DNA of 64,000 bases from Benincasa hispida (Eukaryota; Streptophyta; Magnoliopsida; Cucurbitales; Cucurbitaceae): NCBI RefSeq assembly GCF_009727055.1, contig NC_052357.1, positions 83,118,156 through 83,182,155 of the forward strand, in the 5' to 3' direction. A model generated the notes under the pieces. The model had not been told where the DNA came from, ran no database searches, and was given only the letters and a program-made list of their open reading frames with translations. The stretch's first letter is position 1. Every line of letters starts with the position of its first letter. Shown in pieces: positions 25,101 to 36,747 of the stretch. The position numbers were made by a program, and so were the translations under genes.

Positions 25101-25960
25101 AATACTTATAAATTTTTTTAAAAAATCAAAGTATTTACAATTTATAGCAAAAAAAAAAAAAAAAAAAAAAAAGTCCATTGGGAGCAAGTTTCTTTTCTTT
25201 CTTTTTTTCTTTTTTTTTTTTTTTTTTTTTTTTTTTTCTTTCAAGATTTCCTAAAATATCCTTGCGATTTAAACTTCACGCTACTTCTTCCTCATTTTCC
25301 TCGACACTGTTCCTCGTCGACGGCAGATTCTTCCTTGGCATTCTCTTCCTCATCGACGACGTCTTCTTCCTCGATTTTCTTCCTCATCGACGATGTTCTT
25401 CCTCAACCACGGTACGACTTCTTCTTCGATTTTCTGCTCATGTAGGTCTTCGGTTCTTCGTTGATATGCTTATAATCTTAGTTCTGTTGGGTAAGGTATG
25501 TTCTTGAGTGTGTAATTTCGTTGGGGATTCCCACCTGCAATTAAGATTCTTCGATCGTTAAGAATAATCGTTGATGAGGGGTATATTCTTGCTATTTTGG
25601 TGGATTTTATGACTAAGAATCTTCTGTTTAGTTGCTATCATCACATTACGCTATTATTATTCTTCTTCTCTTCTCTTCTTCTCCTTCTCCCTTTCTTCTT
25701 CTTCTCCTTCTCCCTTTCTCCTCCTCCTCCTCCTCCTCCTCCTCCTCTTCTCCTTCTCTTCTGGTTTTCAGATCATCAGTATGGTGTAGGTTTTCTTCTT
25801 CTTCTTCTTCTTTTTTTCCTTTAGGTTTTCAGGATTTTAGAATTTTATCAATTTGATTGTTGCATTTGTGTTCTTTTCAATACTTTCTTAATTTTTATTA
25901 TTCTTTGTTTTTTTTTATTTGTTGTTGTGCAGATAGATAGTTTTTGGTGTGAATATGTAT
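25100..25960. other. Left end of MULE: homopolymer and TTC-rich leader
   Basis: This holds an A run (about 25150-25172), a long T run (about 25205-25237), then TTC/CTC-rich sequence including (CTC)n near 25719-25748. The 'tcttcctcatcgacgac' wording at 25330-25400 has a mirror image on the minus strand near 39190-39260 at the other end, so it may belong to a long terminal inverted repeat. Confidence 0.45.
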
Positions 25961-25974
25961 GGATGTGAATATTA

Positions 25975-26830
25975 CTCTACCACTGATAGATAGTGATAGA
26001 TATATATCACTGTCTACCAGTGATACACAGTAGAGCTCTATCACCAATGATAGACTGTCATTGAGCTCTATCACTATCTATCACTTATATAAAGTTATAT
26101 AGCTATATACATATTAATATTTTCTTATACAATATATATATATATATATTGCAATAACTTGATACCATGTTTAATATTCCTATAGTTGAATCTTAGAATT
26201 CTATCAATTTTGTTATTGTATTTGTATTCTTTCCAATATTTTCTTAACTTTTATTATTCTTTTTTTTTTTGTGTGTGCAAAAAAACAGTTTTTTGTGTGA
26301 ATATGGATTGATATGAACATTTCTATACCATTGATAGACAACGATAGAGCTCTATCACTGTCTATCAGTTATATAAAGTGATAGAGCACTACACTGATAA
26401 ACAGTGATAGAACTCTATCACTATCTATCAGTGATACTAAGTGATAGAGCTCTATGACCAGTGATAGACTGTGATTGAGCTCTATTGGCTATTAAATAGA
26501 GCTTTATCACTGTCTATTAGTTATACAAAGTAGAGTTCTACACTGATAAACAGTGATAGAACTCTATCACTGTCTATCAGTGATACAAAGTGATAGAGCT
26601 CTATCACTCTCTATTACAGTGATTGAGCTCTATGACCAGTGATAGACTATGATTGAGCTCTATCATTGTCTATTAGATAGAGCTCTATCACTGTCTATCA
26701 GTTATACAAAATGATAGAGTTCTATAACTTTCTATCAGTGATATAAAGTAATAGAACTCTATCACTAATAGACAATGATAGAGCTCTATCACTATCTATC
26801 ACTAATATAAAGTTATAAAGCTATATACAT
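25975..26830. repeat. GATAGA/TCTATC hairpin repeat array (main block)
   Basis: Dozens of imperfect, mutually inverted units such as TCTATCACTGTCTATCAG and GTGATAGAGCTCTATCAC; the latter is a perfect 18-base palindrome at 26590-26607. Units are spaced 15-40 bases apart. The array is interrupted at about 26105-26320 by sequence that repeats the leader wording before it (tgtgaatatggattgatatgaac), so leader and array appear duplicated. Confidence 0.85.
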
Positions 26831-27769
26831 ATTAATATTTTCTTATACAATCTTCTTTTCCTTTTTTTTTTTTTTACAGTAAATTAATACTGGTTAATGT
26901 CCTGTAGTCGTTTTTTATGGTGGACAATGGACTCATTACAATTCTTATGACAATTATAGTATTGCTGGTGTTTTTGTTGATGATATGATAGACTTCAATG
27001 GTTTACTTAGTTTGATATTGAGTGAAATTCGATTGGAGGTTTCTAGAGATTTATCAGTATTATTGAATTTTTGTCAAACTAATATTCAATCTGTATTCCA
27101 AATAAAACAAGACAAAGATGTTAGTTGGTATCTGTCTTTAGCTAAAGATTCAGTGACTAGGCATCCTTTAGTTGCTCATATTAGTTATTGATTCTTCTTC
27201 TAGTTCTTCAAATGATCAAATTATACGAGATGTTGGTTTTAATTGCGATTTGAAGGAAAAAGATGTATTTGGAAGTAAAAAAATATTGTCCAAGTGTTTC
27301 TATGTAATAGCAGTTAATAAGAATTTTCAATTCAGGACTACATGATCAAATTCAAAGTCGCTTGAGTTGAAATGTTTGTTAAAAGATTGTCAATTGTATG
27401 TTCGGGCATCTTGGTACAAGAAGAGTGAGTTGTGGATGCTTAGAAACTTCATTTCCAACCATAATTTTTCAATGAATACAACTCAGAGTTGTCATAGGCA
27501 AGCTTCTTCATCTATAATTGGGGACTGCTTAAAGAGGATTTTAGGTTTATCTCTACTGATCACTCTCTTCTTAGAGATATTGTTCATAAGGCTCGTACTA
27601 AGCTTGGTGTTAATATTGGTTATCAAAAAGCTTGGAGGGCAAAAGAACACATATTAAGATCACTAAATGGTGATGCAGCTGAATCATATAAATTGATTCC
27701 ACATTTTTTTGAAAGGTTGTAAGAAATGAATCGAAGTATTAGTACAAATGAAGTATTCTTCTTATAAAA

Positions 27770-27870
27770 TTTATATCACTGTCTATTATAGATAGACTGT
27801 GATAGATTATAATATAGACTGTGATAGACATCTACCACTGTCTATCTACAAATAACATACAATGATAGAT
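27770..27870. repeat. GATAGA repeat, satellite patch in transposase gene
   Basis: Five to six units around tctatcac.gtctat and gactgtgatagac. They lie between two coding blocks (after FFERL, before the DDE region), most likely in a former intron. A (TA)n run follows at 27904-27922. Confidence 0.75.
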
Positions 27871-28761
27871 TTGTTACCATTGTCACTAATATAGTTGTTT
27901 CCATATATATATATATATATATTAGGAATGTACACTGTTTTAAAGATTGATGAAAATGGTCATTTTAAATTCTGCTTCATGGCTAGGTGAAGGTATTGCA
28001 AACTTACTATATCTGTTGATGACACGTTTTTAAAGTCTAAATTTAGTGGTACTCTACTATCAGCTTCAACACTAGATGGTAACAATAATATCTTTCCCCT
28101 TGTGTTTACTATCGTAGATTCTGAAAATGATACATCATGGAAATAGTTTTTCGAAAACATACAAACTAGTTTAGGGGATAGAGAACATCTAGTCATTGTC
28201 TCTTATCGACATTTGAGCATTCCAAGGGGTGTCTTAAATGTGTTTAGCAATGTTGAGTACTGTGTGTGCATTTAGCATGTTTTGTGAAATTTGGAGAAGT
28301 CGTTCAAGGATCCTTTGATTGATGAGTTTTACTTTAGTTGTGTTAAATCTTACACTATTGATGACTTCGAGTTTAATATGAGATCTATGGAGTCAATTTC
28401 TCCAAATATTCGAAGTTACCTTATAGGAATTAAAAAGTGGTCTCGTACATATTCTCAAAGAAGAAGGTATGAAATGATGACAACAAACCCTTCAGAGTGC
28501 ATAAATTCTATTTTGAAAGAGAATAGAAACTTGCCTGTTGTAAGTTTACTCGATGCAATTAGATATTTATTGCAAAAAAGGTTTCATGATCGAAGGAAAG
28601 CTAGTTTGTCAATGAAAACAATTTTGATTCCTTGGGATGAGAATATATTACACAACCAATATGAAAAATCAAGAAGTTTCATGGTAAGAGTTCTTTATTC
28701 TTTTTCATTTTTGTTTGTTTTTAGATATATAAAATTTATAGGAGAATGATAGTCAATAATA

Positions 28762-28800
28762 TATTTCTATCACTGTCTATCAGTGATAGATTTCTTTCAC
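28762..28800. repeat. GATAGA repeat in transposase intron
   Basis: tctatcactgtctatcagtg continuing into atagattt, lying wholly inside the intron 28684-28858. It places the repeat in spliced-out sequence. Confidence 0.75.
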
Positions 28801-29287
28801 TGTTTATATTTGATATGTTTGTAAACGTGCTAATTTCTCTTTCCATTTTTATTTATAGGTCCATCCTATTAACGAGGTTGAATTCTCAATAACGGATGGT
28901 GATAAACAATTCTTAGTAAATCTTAATTTGGGATCTTGCAGTTGTCGAGTATGGGATTTTGATAAAATTCCATGCTCTCATGCACTTGCTGTTCTTTGTC
29001 TGCTTAATATGGATACTTATTTTTATGTATCTGATTATTATTATTCAAGTGTGTTGTCATCGACATATATGGGTTGTGTTCGACCTGTTGGAGTCTATTC
29101 AAATTGGAGGATTTTAGATGATGGCATTATAGCATTACCTCCTATTTTTAAACATTCAACAGGAAGAGTTAAAAAACAAAGAATCCCATTTGTAGATGAA
29201 GCTAAAAGTAGTTCATTAAGATGTAGTCGTTGTCATTATAAAGGTCACAATTCTAGGGCTTGCAAACTTCGCCAAATTAACCAATGA

Positions 29288-30018
29288 TGTAATCATTATA
29301 GTGTTTTTTTTCTCTTGTATTGCCAAATGGATTGATATTAGAATTTATGAAAGTTATTTTTTCCCTTGATTGGTTCTATTATTGAGTTTGTAAATTAATG
29401 GAACAGTATCTTTATATGAATAAAATTCTTGAATTTCTTTGTTTATATTCCTGTATGGATTGAAACATGTGATAAACACACTTATACACACACTGATAGA
29501 CACTGGTAGATTTCTATCAGTGTCTATCATTTATACACACCGATATACCATTATGTTGATATAGATTGATATCTTTCAATCAGTATATATCATTGGTAAA
29601 AAGTAATTTTTTCCTTCCTTTTGGCTATTCTGAAAATGAAGATACTCTCGACATATGGATATTGAACTTATCTAATGGTAAATTTGAAAGTCAATGTTTC
29701 TTCATTGCCATATGATGCAATATATCGATTTTGGTTATTAAAATTTATATATTGATTTCATTTTTTATGTAAAAGTTGTTGCAAATTAAGATTATGCATT
29801 ATGCATGGTTGATTCAGTTTTGACATCAGACGCTAGAACTAGAAGCATTATAGCATTATAGTAATTGAGTCGAGAGTTGGTAGACACTGTCTATCAGTAC
29901 AAAAACTTAAATACAAATCTTTTCTTTATTCCCAATTCCAATCTACAGGAAAAACAATTTTATTTTAGTTAGTAAATGTATGTTTACATTTAGAAAATAA
30001 AATACCACATAGCAAAAG
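29288..30018. other. Spacer between convergent MULE genes
   Basis: No coding block is recognised. GATAGA-type repeats lie at about 29495-29590 (cactgatagacactggtag and relatives) with a last unit near 29885. The Ulp1-like protease domain expected downstream of the DUF1985 gene (that is, here on minus) is not visible, so it is deleted or beyond recognition. Confidence 0.55.
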
Positions 30019-30166
30019 ACTTACTTGAGCTATGTAATTTGTAACATAATTCACCATTTTATCAATTTCATTATTTCTTTCAAGAATTTGTAAGCTATAA
30101 AAAAGAGCTTTGTTTTTTCTATTGTCTCCTCGAGCTCTTTTTCTTGTTCTTCTTGCGGAAGCTTTT

Positions 30167-32770
30167 TGTCACACCCCCTCTCAAGCTCATCTTTTGAATC
30201 GAGAAGAAGGTCACGGATGACAGATACCAACCTTTTGTGATACCTAATGTCCATCTGGACCTGTTTGTTTCTTACTAAACTCAAAGCCAAATAAACAAGC
30301 AACAACTGTTTGGCTTTACTTATTTTATTACAAACAGAATAATATTTATACAACTCCTAGACTTAACTACGATGTCTACAATAACAACTTCAATCTTGAA
30401 GTGTGGTTGTGGTGTGGCAAACCTTGACTTTAGCAGCATCCTGAAACTCCATCATTCACCACCTGGGAAGGAAACATGAAAGAAAAGAATGAGCTTCAAA
30501 AAGTCCAGCGAGTAACTTTACTTAAAATATAACTTTCAAGCTTGGACTGGAAACTGGTAAAAAGAAACTGAACTGAGAATTGGCCTTTAATTTAGCCTTT
30601 TAAAAACGTACCATACCTGTACCCAAGCTTCCATGGGGTAGACCAACTCCATACTCCCAGGTAATGAGGTGGAACCATACGCATACCTTTATTTACTGAG
30701 GTGGAACCAACTTAATACACTCAGTCTTAGTGCTAATGCGGAACCACTCAACACATAACACTTGTCATACGTGTACACAGAGCTCTCAACTTGGTACTAG
30801 ATCTAATGGCTTTGAAACTTACTTTTAGAAACCATAACTTAAACATTCAAACAAGAGTTTCAAATAACTCAAAGCATAAAGACATAATTTCTAAAGCTTT
30901 GCTAAAACAGTCACTCACAATCTTTGGGCAATTCTTTTAAGATACCCCTCGTTTTGATGTCAATCCTTCCAACGCCAAGCACTAATATGGGTTGAATACT
31001 TAGCCAATTTACTGGTCTTCAATTTGGCTATGTCGTAACATCTTCATCATCTAGCCCTTCAAGCTACTTACTTGTTCAAGATTTCCTTAAAATTTGAGCT
31101 TCAAACTCCATCGCAAGAGCTCAGAATCTCAATATTACTTCACCTCACTCGGCTATCTCCGATTCTGTGACCTCATCTCGGTTTCCTTCAATCTTGACAG
31201 CCTTTCTTTTAAAATTTCCTTATAGCAGCCCTTATACAGAAACTACATTCGATTTCTAAGATTTTGGCTTAAGAATCATCTTATTTGCATGAGTAGTTTA
31301 GGATAAATCCTCATTTGAACTTGGGTTACAATCTGCCCTCAATGCCTGGACAACACTTGCACCTTCTGTCTTTTGATCAACGCATGGTTCTAACGCATGC
31401 TATTCATGATCAACGCATGGCCCACTCCAAAATTTGCCCTCAATCACTCTTTCCAATGTCTTTTGAAGGGAATTTATGTTGTGAGCTGAAGTAAAGCCTT
31501 GGGATGCTATTTATAGGCCTTTAGCAACCGATCCTCATCATTTCTTAAGGCTCCAACGCATGACATCTCCTACTTAGTGAACTTTTGGAGTGTCTTCACC
31601 TTACTTTGCCACCACGTCCTACTTTGAGGTGTCTTCTCCATCTTTAACCTAAACATGTATGCGCCCACCTTCTACTTGGTTTGGCTGAGGCTTCACTTGG
31701 TTAAGCCATCTAGCTTTACCTTGCTGTCATTTTGTTCCTTAACATCCAAAAATGCTCAATCTCCAAGTTTCCTCTGGTCAACGCATAGCCCTACCAAATG
31801 GTTGCATGCCCACTTGATCGCATGGCTTGGCCATCACATCACCTCCTATACGCCCACACTAACCTCAATACCATCGCACACCCTTCCTCTCGCATGGCTT
31901 ACCATTGGCGCATACGTCCACTTGGTCTAAGACTAACACATCCTTCCATCGCATGCCATTCATATCACAAACTCCACGCCTAACCAACCTTGTACTATAC
32001 GCCCGTGAAGCCTATTTTAACCTCAAATGGACTAGCCAATGTATAGCCTTATCGCATGGCCTCCTAATACGACTAACCTCAAATAGTTTTTACACATGGC
32101 TTTGCCCTCAACATCAGCGCATATCAAGGCTCACCAATGTCTAACAAGGGCTCGACCACCTCACACAACCTTGATAGTCTTGACCAACACCTTGCATCCA
32201 ACTAACCACTCAAGGCCAACGCATAATGGCCGCTTTCTCCCTCCCATGCTTAGCCTTATGGTTGGTGTATACTTCATAGGCCGTCGCATAGTACCTTTTA
32301 TGCATGGTCGTGCCACTCCTTTACTTCTTTGCTCATGCCTGGCTTATATTCGTTGCACGAGACCTTTCCTCGATGCACGATCATGCAAGCCTCTTGTTAA
32401 CACATGGTCATTTGACATGTCTCTCACTCACGCTTGGACAACCCCTTCATGGCATCACTTAGCCAACACACACCGTGTGTTTATCATGGCCTGGCCTTAC
32501 ACCAACGCATCATGGAAATCCATCAACTCATGCTCTTGTGTCCTAGCTCCAATGCATAGTTGTCCTTGGCTTCAACACTTAGCCTCACACAACCTTTGTA
32601 AGCCTTGGTTGCCACACACATAATGGCTCATGTGTTAATGCTTCCTAACACCAACGCATGCCTACTCTTGGCTTCTATACTTAGTGAATTTTCACTTGCT
32701 AAGGCCAACACAAGACCAACCGAGAATCCTATTTCCACACTTGTAGGAACAATAGGATTCGGGTTTCACA
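30167..32770 (-). repeat. Solo gypsy LTR (family G) with perfect target duplication
   Basis: A 2604-base LTR on minus: it starts TGTGAAACCCGAATCC (at 32770) and ends ...GAGAGGGGGTGTGACA (at 30167). It is flanked by identical CTTTT at 30162-30166 and 32771-32775, a clean 5-bp target-site duplication. The same family as 6831-9035 and 61119-61697. The middle, about 31370-32680, is filled with degenerate 'aacgcatgg' wording. A likely poly(A) region (gtaataaaataag on minus) lies at about 30325. Loss of the internal region by LTR-LTR recombination explains the solo form. Confidence 0.88.
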
Positions 32771-33119
32771 CTTTTCAATTGGAAGTCTATCATTCAGTCT
32801 TTTCATGATTGTTTTTAACAATCTAATTATCTCTTCTTAGCCTTGTTTCAAAATTTTCTACTCTTTTTCCATCCTCTGTTGCCCATTTTTTAATTCTTCT
32901 ATTTCCTCCATTATGTTTTTCTCATGCTCCCTTTTTCCTCTAATTAATCCTCTTTCTTTCTTTCTATTTGTTCCATCTCCTTTTCTTCCATATCTATCAA
33001 TCGTGGTTGATTGTGATTCTTGTTCTGTTGGAACTAGTGGAATTACACAAACTACAAGTTTAAATACATGTTAAGTCATTAGATCAAAAATAGGAAAACA
33101 CTAACAAGCTTTGCTATGA

Positions 33120-33320
33120 TATATGTCTATCATTATTTTTCGCTAATAGATAGTGATAGACCTCTATCACTACATGTCAATCAGTTGATCGTAATGATAT
33201 AAGTGATATATTTCTATATTTACTCACTATTATCATTCAATGAATATTGGTAGAGACAATCTCTATGTATCACTGATAGATAGTGATAGAAGTCTATCAC
33301 TGTCTATGAGCGATAGACTA
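33120..33320. repeat. GATAGA repeat between DUF1985 exons
   Basis: Inverted units such as gatagtgatagacctctatcac near 33142 and gatagtgatagaagtctatcac near 33280, part of the MULE-wide family. Confidence 0.75.
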
Positions 33321-33416
33321 CTATCTGTTTTTTTGTATGAACCATTGCAAGTCTATCTGTTTTTTTGTATGAAACCATTGAAGTCTATCTGTTTTTTTGT
33401 ATGAAACCATTGAAAG
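33320..33416. repeat. 32-bp tandem repeat, three copies
   Basis: Three head-to-tail units beginning tctatctgtttttttgtatg, the first slightly diverged. The unit starts with the TCTATC core of the larger repeat family, which suggests it grew from one such unit. Confidence 0.8.
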
Positions 33417-34324
33417 TAATAAAAATGAAGGTAAGAAATTGTAGGAAATACTTACATCATTTCTTTAAAATATATTCTCTTTAAGATTTCTTCAATGATC
33501 AGGTTCCAAGCGTCCCATGATATTATTCTTGGATTTTGATTGCCAAGTTTTCTTCCAAGTCCAAGATCTATTGCTGAAAGTTTTGATATTGTTTCAAATG
33601 CCCAATAAACTGTGCCAAAGGGAAACCTTAAATGCATATGGAATCCTTTTTAGTAGAAGAAGCCTTTTTGAAAAATTGATATGTCAAGTTATACGAAAAT
33701 TGTCCCTAAGAATAAGTTTTAAATGTTTGTTCATTGTCCAGTATGTCGACATGTTTCCAATTAACAACATTGTGTCCTTGCCTAGGGATTAAAAAGGACT
33801 CCAAGAAAAAGAGATTTTCCAACTTAACCTTGACACTATCACTTTCAGAATCATGTAAGAACTTAAAGCTTTTTTCAAAGTCTTTTCTATCAATTGAATC
33901 ATCATTCTTAAAGACTCTTTCTCTAAGTTTAGAAATTTGATCTTTTTCTTCTAAATCTATTGGTGGTAGTTGAGTACCATTTATACCTGTGATTAAGCAA
34001 AATTCTTATAATCCAAACTCTGCTATATACCCATTAAAGTTAAAAGCCAAGACATTTGGCTTCTTTGTGACACATTGTTTTCTTATAAGGTAGTTTATGA
34101 ATTTTGTGGACATTTTTTCAATTTTTAGATTTAGAAAGTGGTCAAAAGGACCATTTCTAAAAGTGTTTATATTTCTATCATCTAATTGCTTCTTTATAGT
34201 TTGTATTACATCTAATGAGATGCATATTGTTATCCTCAAAGGCTTGTTCTAGTCTTGCATTATTATTTGATGTTTATGTTCCTATTCCACCTATTTAAAC
34301 ATACAACTAAGCAATAAGAAAGTG

Positions 34325-34740
34325 ATATATGTCTATATTCTATCATTGACTATCACTCACTATTATCATTCAATGAACATTGGTAGAGTTCTATCACTGT
34401 CTATCAGCTGATGATAGACAGTGATAGACTTCTATCACTGTCTATCAACAATATACAATAATAGAAACCATGAAATGTGATAGACAGTGATAGTGTCTAT
34501 CACTGTCTATCAAGTACTTCGTTATATACTAAAGCATGACATCAATCCTACAAGCAAAAGAAATATCAAAACACTAACTGTAAATAACCCCCAACTAAAA
34601 ATATCTAAGAAAACATATGTATATTGGTAGTGGTATGCATGATAGACACCATACAATACTTAATGTCATATATAGACACTGATAGTAGTCTATTAATGTC
34701 TATTTGTGATAGACATTGATATACTTTCTATGTATTTCTT
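34325..34740. repeat. GATAGA hairpin repeat block near MULE minus gene start
   Basis: This contains a perfect inverted repeat: TGATAGACAGTGATAGA at 34412-34428, two-base spacer, and its exact complement at 34431-34447. A second near-perfect hairpin lies at about 34477-34512, with weaker units near 34680-34730. Confidence 0.85.
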
Positions 34741-34838
34741 TAATCAAACTAAACTAAAAACATAACTGAAGGAGCTCTAAATATAGAAGACCTATGAGCA
34801 GAAGCGGATTGTCCAAACTCCATTGCGAAATAACTCAT

Positions 34839-36747
34839 TGTTGGATTTTATGTCCTAAAACTCGCAGTTTGTAAAAAGATAAACATTTTCTATAATCAAT
34901 AAACTTATTACTGATTTTATAAATTGCATACATAAAAGACTAAATCCAATAAACTAAGGCCCATAACTATTACATGAGTATTTGAACTTTATCTGGAGAC
35001 ATAAAAGTGGATCAGGTTTGAGTATATAGTCAAAATGATCTATAGTATATGAATAAGGTCGGGTGTCTTATTCTGTTAACACTATTGGATGCGGCCTACT
35101 ATGTAGTTGTTACAAAGAGTTGTAAAGTGCTACAAACGAAGTGATCCTAATTCGTACATGTTATAATACGAGGAGTGGGGGGCGTCCGATGCAATGAGTT
35201 TGCATAAGATCGAACCAAGAAATAAATCACTCTTACTTTATAACGATATTTACTGTATAACTGACTATTTCACTTGGATGACCTATGTAACTCAATCTTA
35301 ATCCTAAGCTAACTATGAACTCCTGTTTATTCGGGATTATCCTTAGATTTGCATAGGTGAGGGTTGACTTAACAGCATCGGCTCAATAAACCTCCCACTT
35401 CAGGGGTAAAACCTAATAGATAGCTGGGGACATGGGGTGTAAGACGGAATTCACGCCTACCTGATTTAGGGATAGAAGAAAGGTTATTCTCTCAAGTACT
35501 CAATCCAGGTCATAAACAATGGACCCCACTCTCTCACTGGGCTGAGAGAGTTTTGGTTTAGTGACTGGATCACAAATCAGTTGTTCATTAGAGGATCAGT
35601 AGGAACTTGAAAAATAAGATGTAATCTCTAGGGTAAAACAGACATTTGACCCAGCCGTTATTACGAACAACTTGTGAAGGTCAACTTACTAATCATGGTT
35701 AAATCATGTGGACATAATATATCTACAGTGAGGGGAGTGCAACTATGGCCTTTAGCAGAGTGACCCATTAGTTAACGAATGGGGGTTAATTCGGTCTAAT
35801 GAGTTTAGCCAATTAATCTCGGATCATTGTAGCCCATGATCTGTAGGTCCACGAGGTCCCCCTACTATCTCATAAATGGATTAGCTTTAGAGTAGTGTGA
35901 TAAGTTAATTTGAAACGTTCAAATTAGAAGTAAAGGAATTAGTAATTATATGAGATATAATTACAAGTTTAATTTTAAGAAGTAAACGGAATTGAAAAAT
36001 TAATATTTAAAATATGATTTAAATATATAAAAGTGGATTTGTGTAAAATTAATTTAATATTTGATATTAAATTAATTAGAATTATTTAAATTGTTTAACT
36101 AATTATTTATTAATTTTATTAGAAAATTAATTTATTTAATAATTTTTAAAATTAATTTATGAAAATAATTTTTAAAATTAATAAAATTTTTATTTTTGAA
36201 ATCAAATGTGATTTTAAAATCAAATTGGAAAAGTTTTTTTTTAAAAAAACATGTAAATGGAAATTCGGTTTTTTCCATTACACCTTCATAGTTGCTCACA
36301 CAAAACCCATTACTTGAGGCTTCAATTACTTCAAGCATGAGTGGCATCTCATGCAGACATCTTCTTTGCATGATTTTCTGCAATATATGGAGAAGATTGG
36401 AGTAAATTTGAGGCATGCAATCAATAGAATTTTTGCTGAAAAATACGGGTTGAAGAAGGTGTTCTTTAAGTGGGTTGTTGTTGTGTGTTATTCTCCAAGT
36501 TCCATTGATTCAAGCTTATTTTGAGTCCCTCAATCTAGAGCACCAAGAGAATAGTAGGGGTCTTGAGGTGTCTATAACAAGATTTGGAGAAGTCTGCAGC
36601 TGAAAATCGAGATTTCAAGAGTTCTACAAAGGTATGACTTGAAACTCATTTGTTTCTGCAAGAGCTGCTTTAGTTTCTGCCAAAATTAATGAATTAGATT
36701 GCTTAATGATCCTTGTTACTTCCGTTGCATGCTGATACAATCCAACA
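34839..36747 (+). repeat. Copia-type LTR X (plus), part of tail-to-tail pair
   Basis: It starts TGTTGGATTTTATGTCC and ends ...CTGATACAATCCAACA. It is flanked by CTCAT on the left and CTCGT on the right, a possible but imperfect target duplication. Shared family blocks include 'acactattggatgcggcc', 'gggctgagagag' and 'atatctacagtgag'. The AT-rich part is 35890-36240. It is inserted in the MULE. The same sequence recurs at 57390-59145. Confidence 0.75.

Larger units (their letters stand above)
26895..29287 (+). pseudogene. MULE transposase (MuDR type), inactive
   Basis: Transposase that would cut and move the element. Readable order: SWYLSLAKD (about 27125); YVRASWYKKSELWMLRNF (about 27400) with SCHRQASSSIIGD; KARTKLGVNIGYQKAWRAKEH (split in text, about 27590-27650). 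The DDE region follows (ISVDDTFLKSKFSGT about 28010, IVDSENDTSW about 28110, VIVSYRHLS about 28195), then MTTNPSECINSIL (about 28480), SWIM zinc finger CSCRVWDFDKIPCSHA (28937-28984) and zinc knuckle CSRCHYKGHNSRAC (about 29223). The second catalytic Asp is Tyr (codon 28204-28206). Several stops and frameshifts occur. A clean intron is visible at 28684-28858 (ATG|gtaaga ... atag|GTCC) and carries the GATAGA repeat. The ancestral start codon is unclear. Confidence 0.85.
30019..34300 (-). pseudogene. MULE accessory gene, DUF1985-type, interrupted by solo LTR
   Basis: Minus-strand gene with several exons. At 34250-33950 it shows NGPFDHFLNLKIEKMSTKF, YLIRKQCVTKKPNVLAFNF and NGYIAEFGL. At 33640-33460 it has FPFGTVYWAFETISKLS, LGLGRKLGNQNPRIISWDAW and IIEEILKRI. 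This is the DUF1985 pattern common in plant proteins fused to Ulp1-like SUMO proteases and carried by some MULEs. A Glu/Lys-rich coiled-coil-like exon spans 33040-32771 and continues at 30166-30026, ending in a gtaagt donor at 30025-30020. That exon is split by the 2.6 kb LTR at 30167-32770. No protease catalytic region is seen. The GATAGA repeat sits between exons (33120-33320). Confidence 0.65.

Noticed and set aside
25597..25856. Open frames of Leu/Pro/Ser runs
   Set aside because: They are produced by the TTC/CTC simple repeat at the MULE left end and have no protein-like composition.
25975..26830. CRISPR-like array of short repeats
   Set aside because: Units are inverted and imperfect, spacers are themselves repeat units, and the host is a plant.
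31655..32808. Several plus-strand open frames of 60-175 codons
   Set aside because: They lie inside the solo gypsy LTR and arise from the stop-poor 'aacgcatgg' repeat wording; no domain is recognisable.
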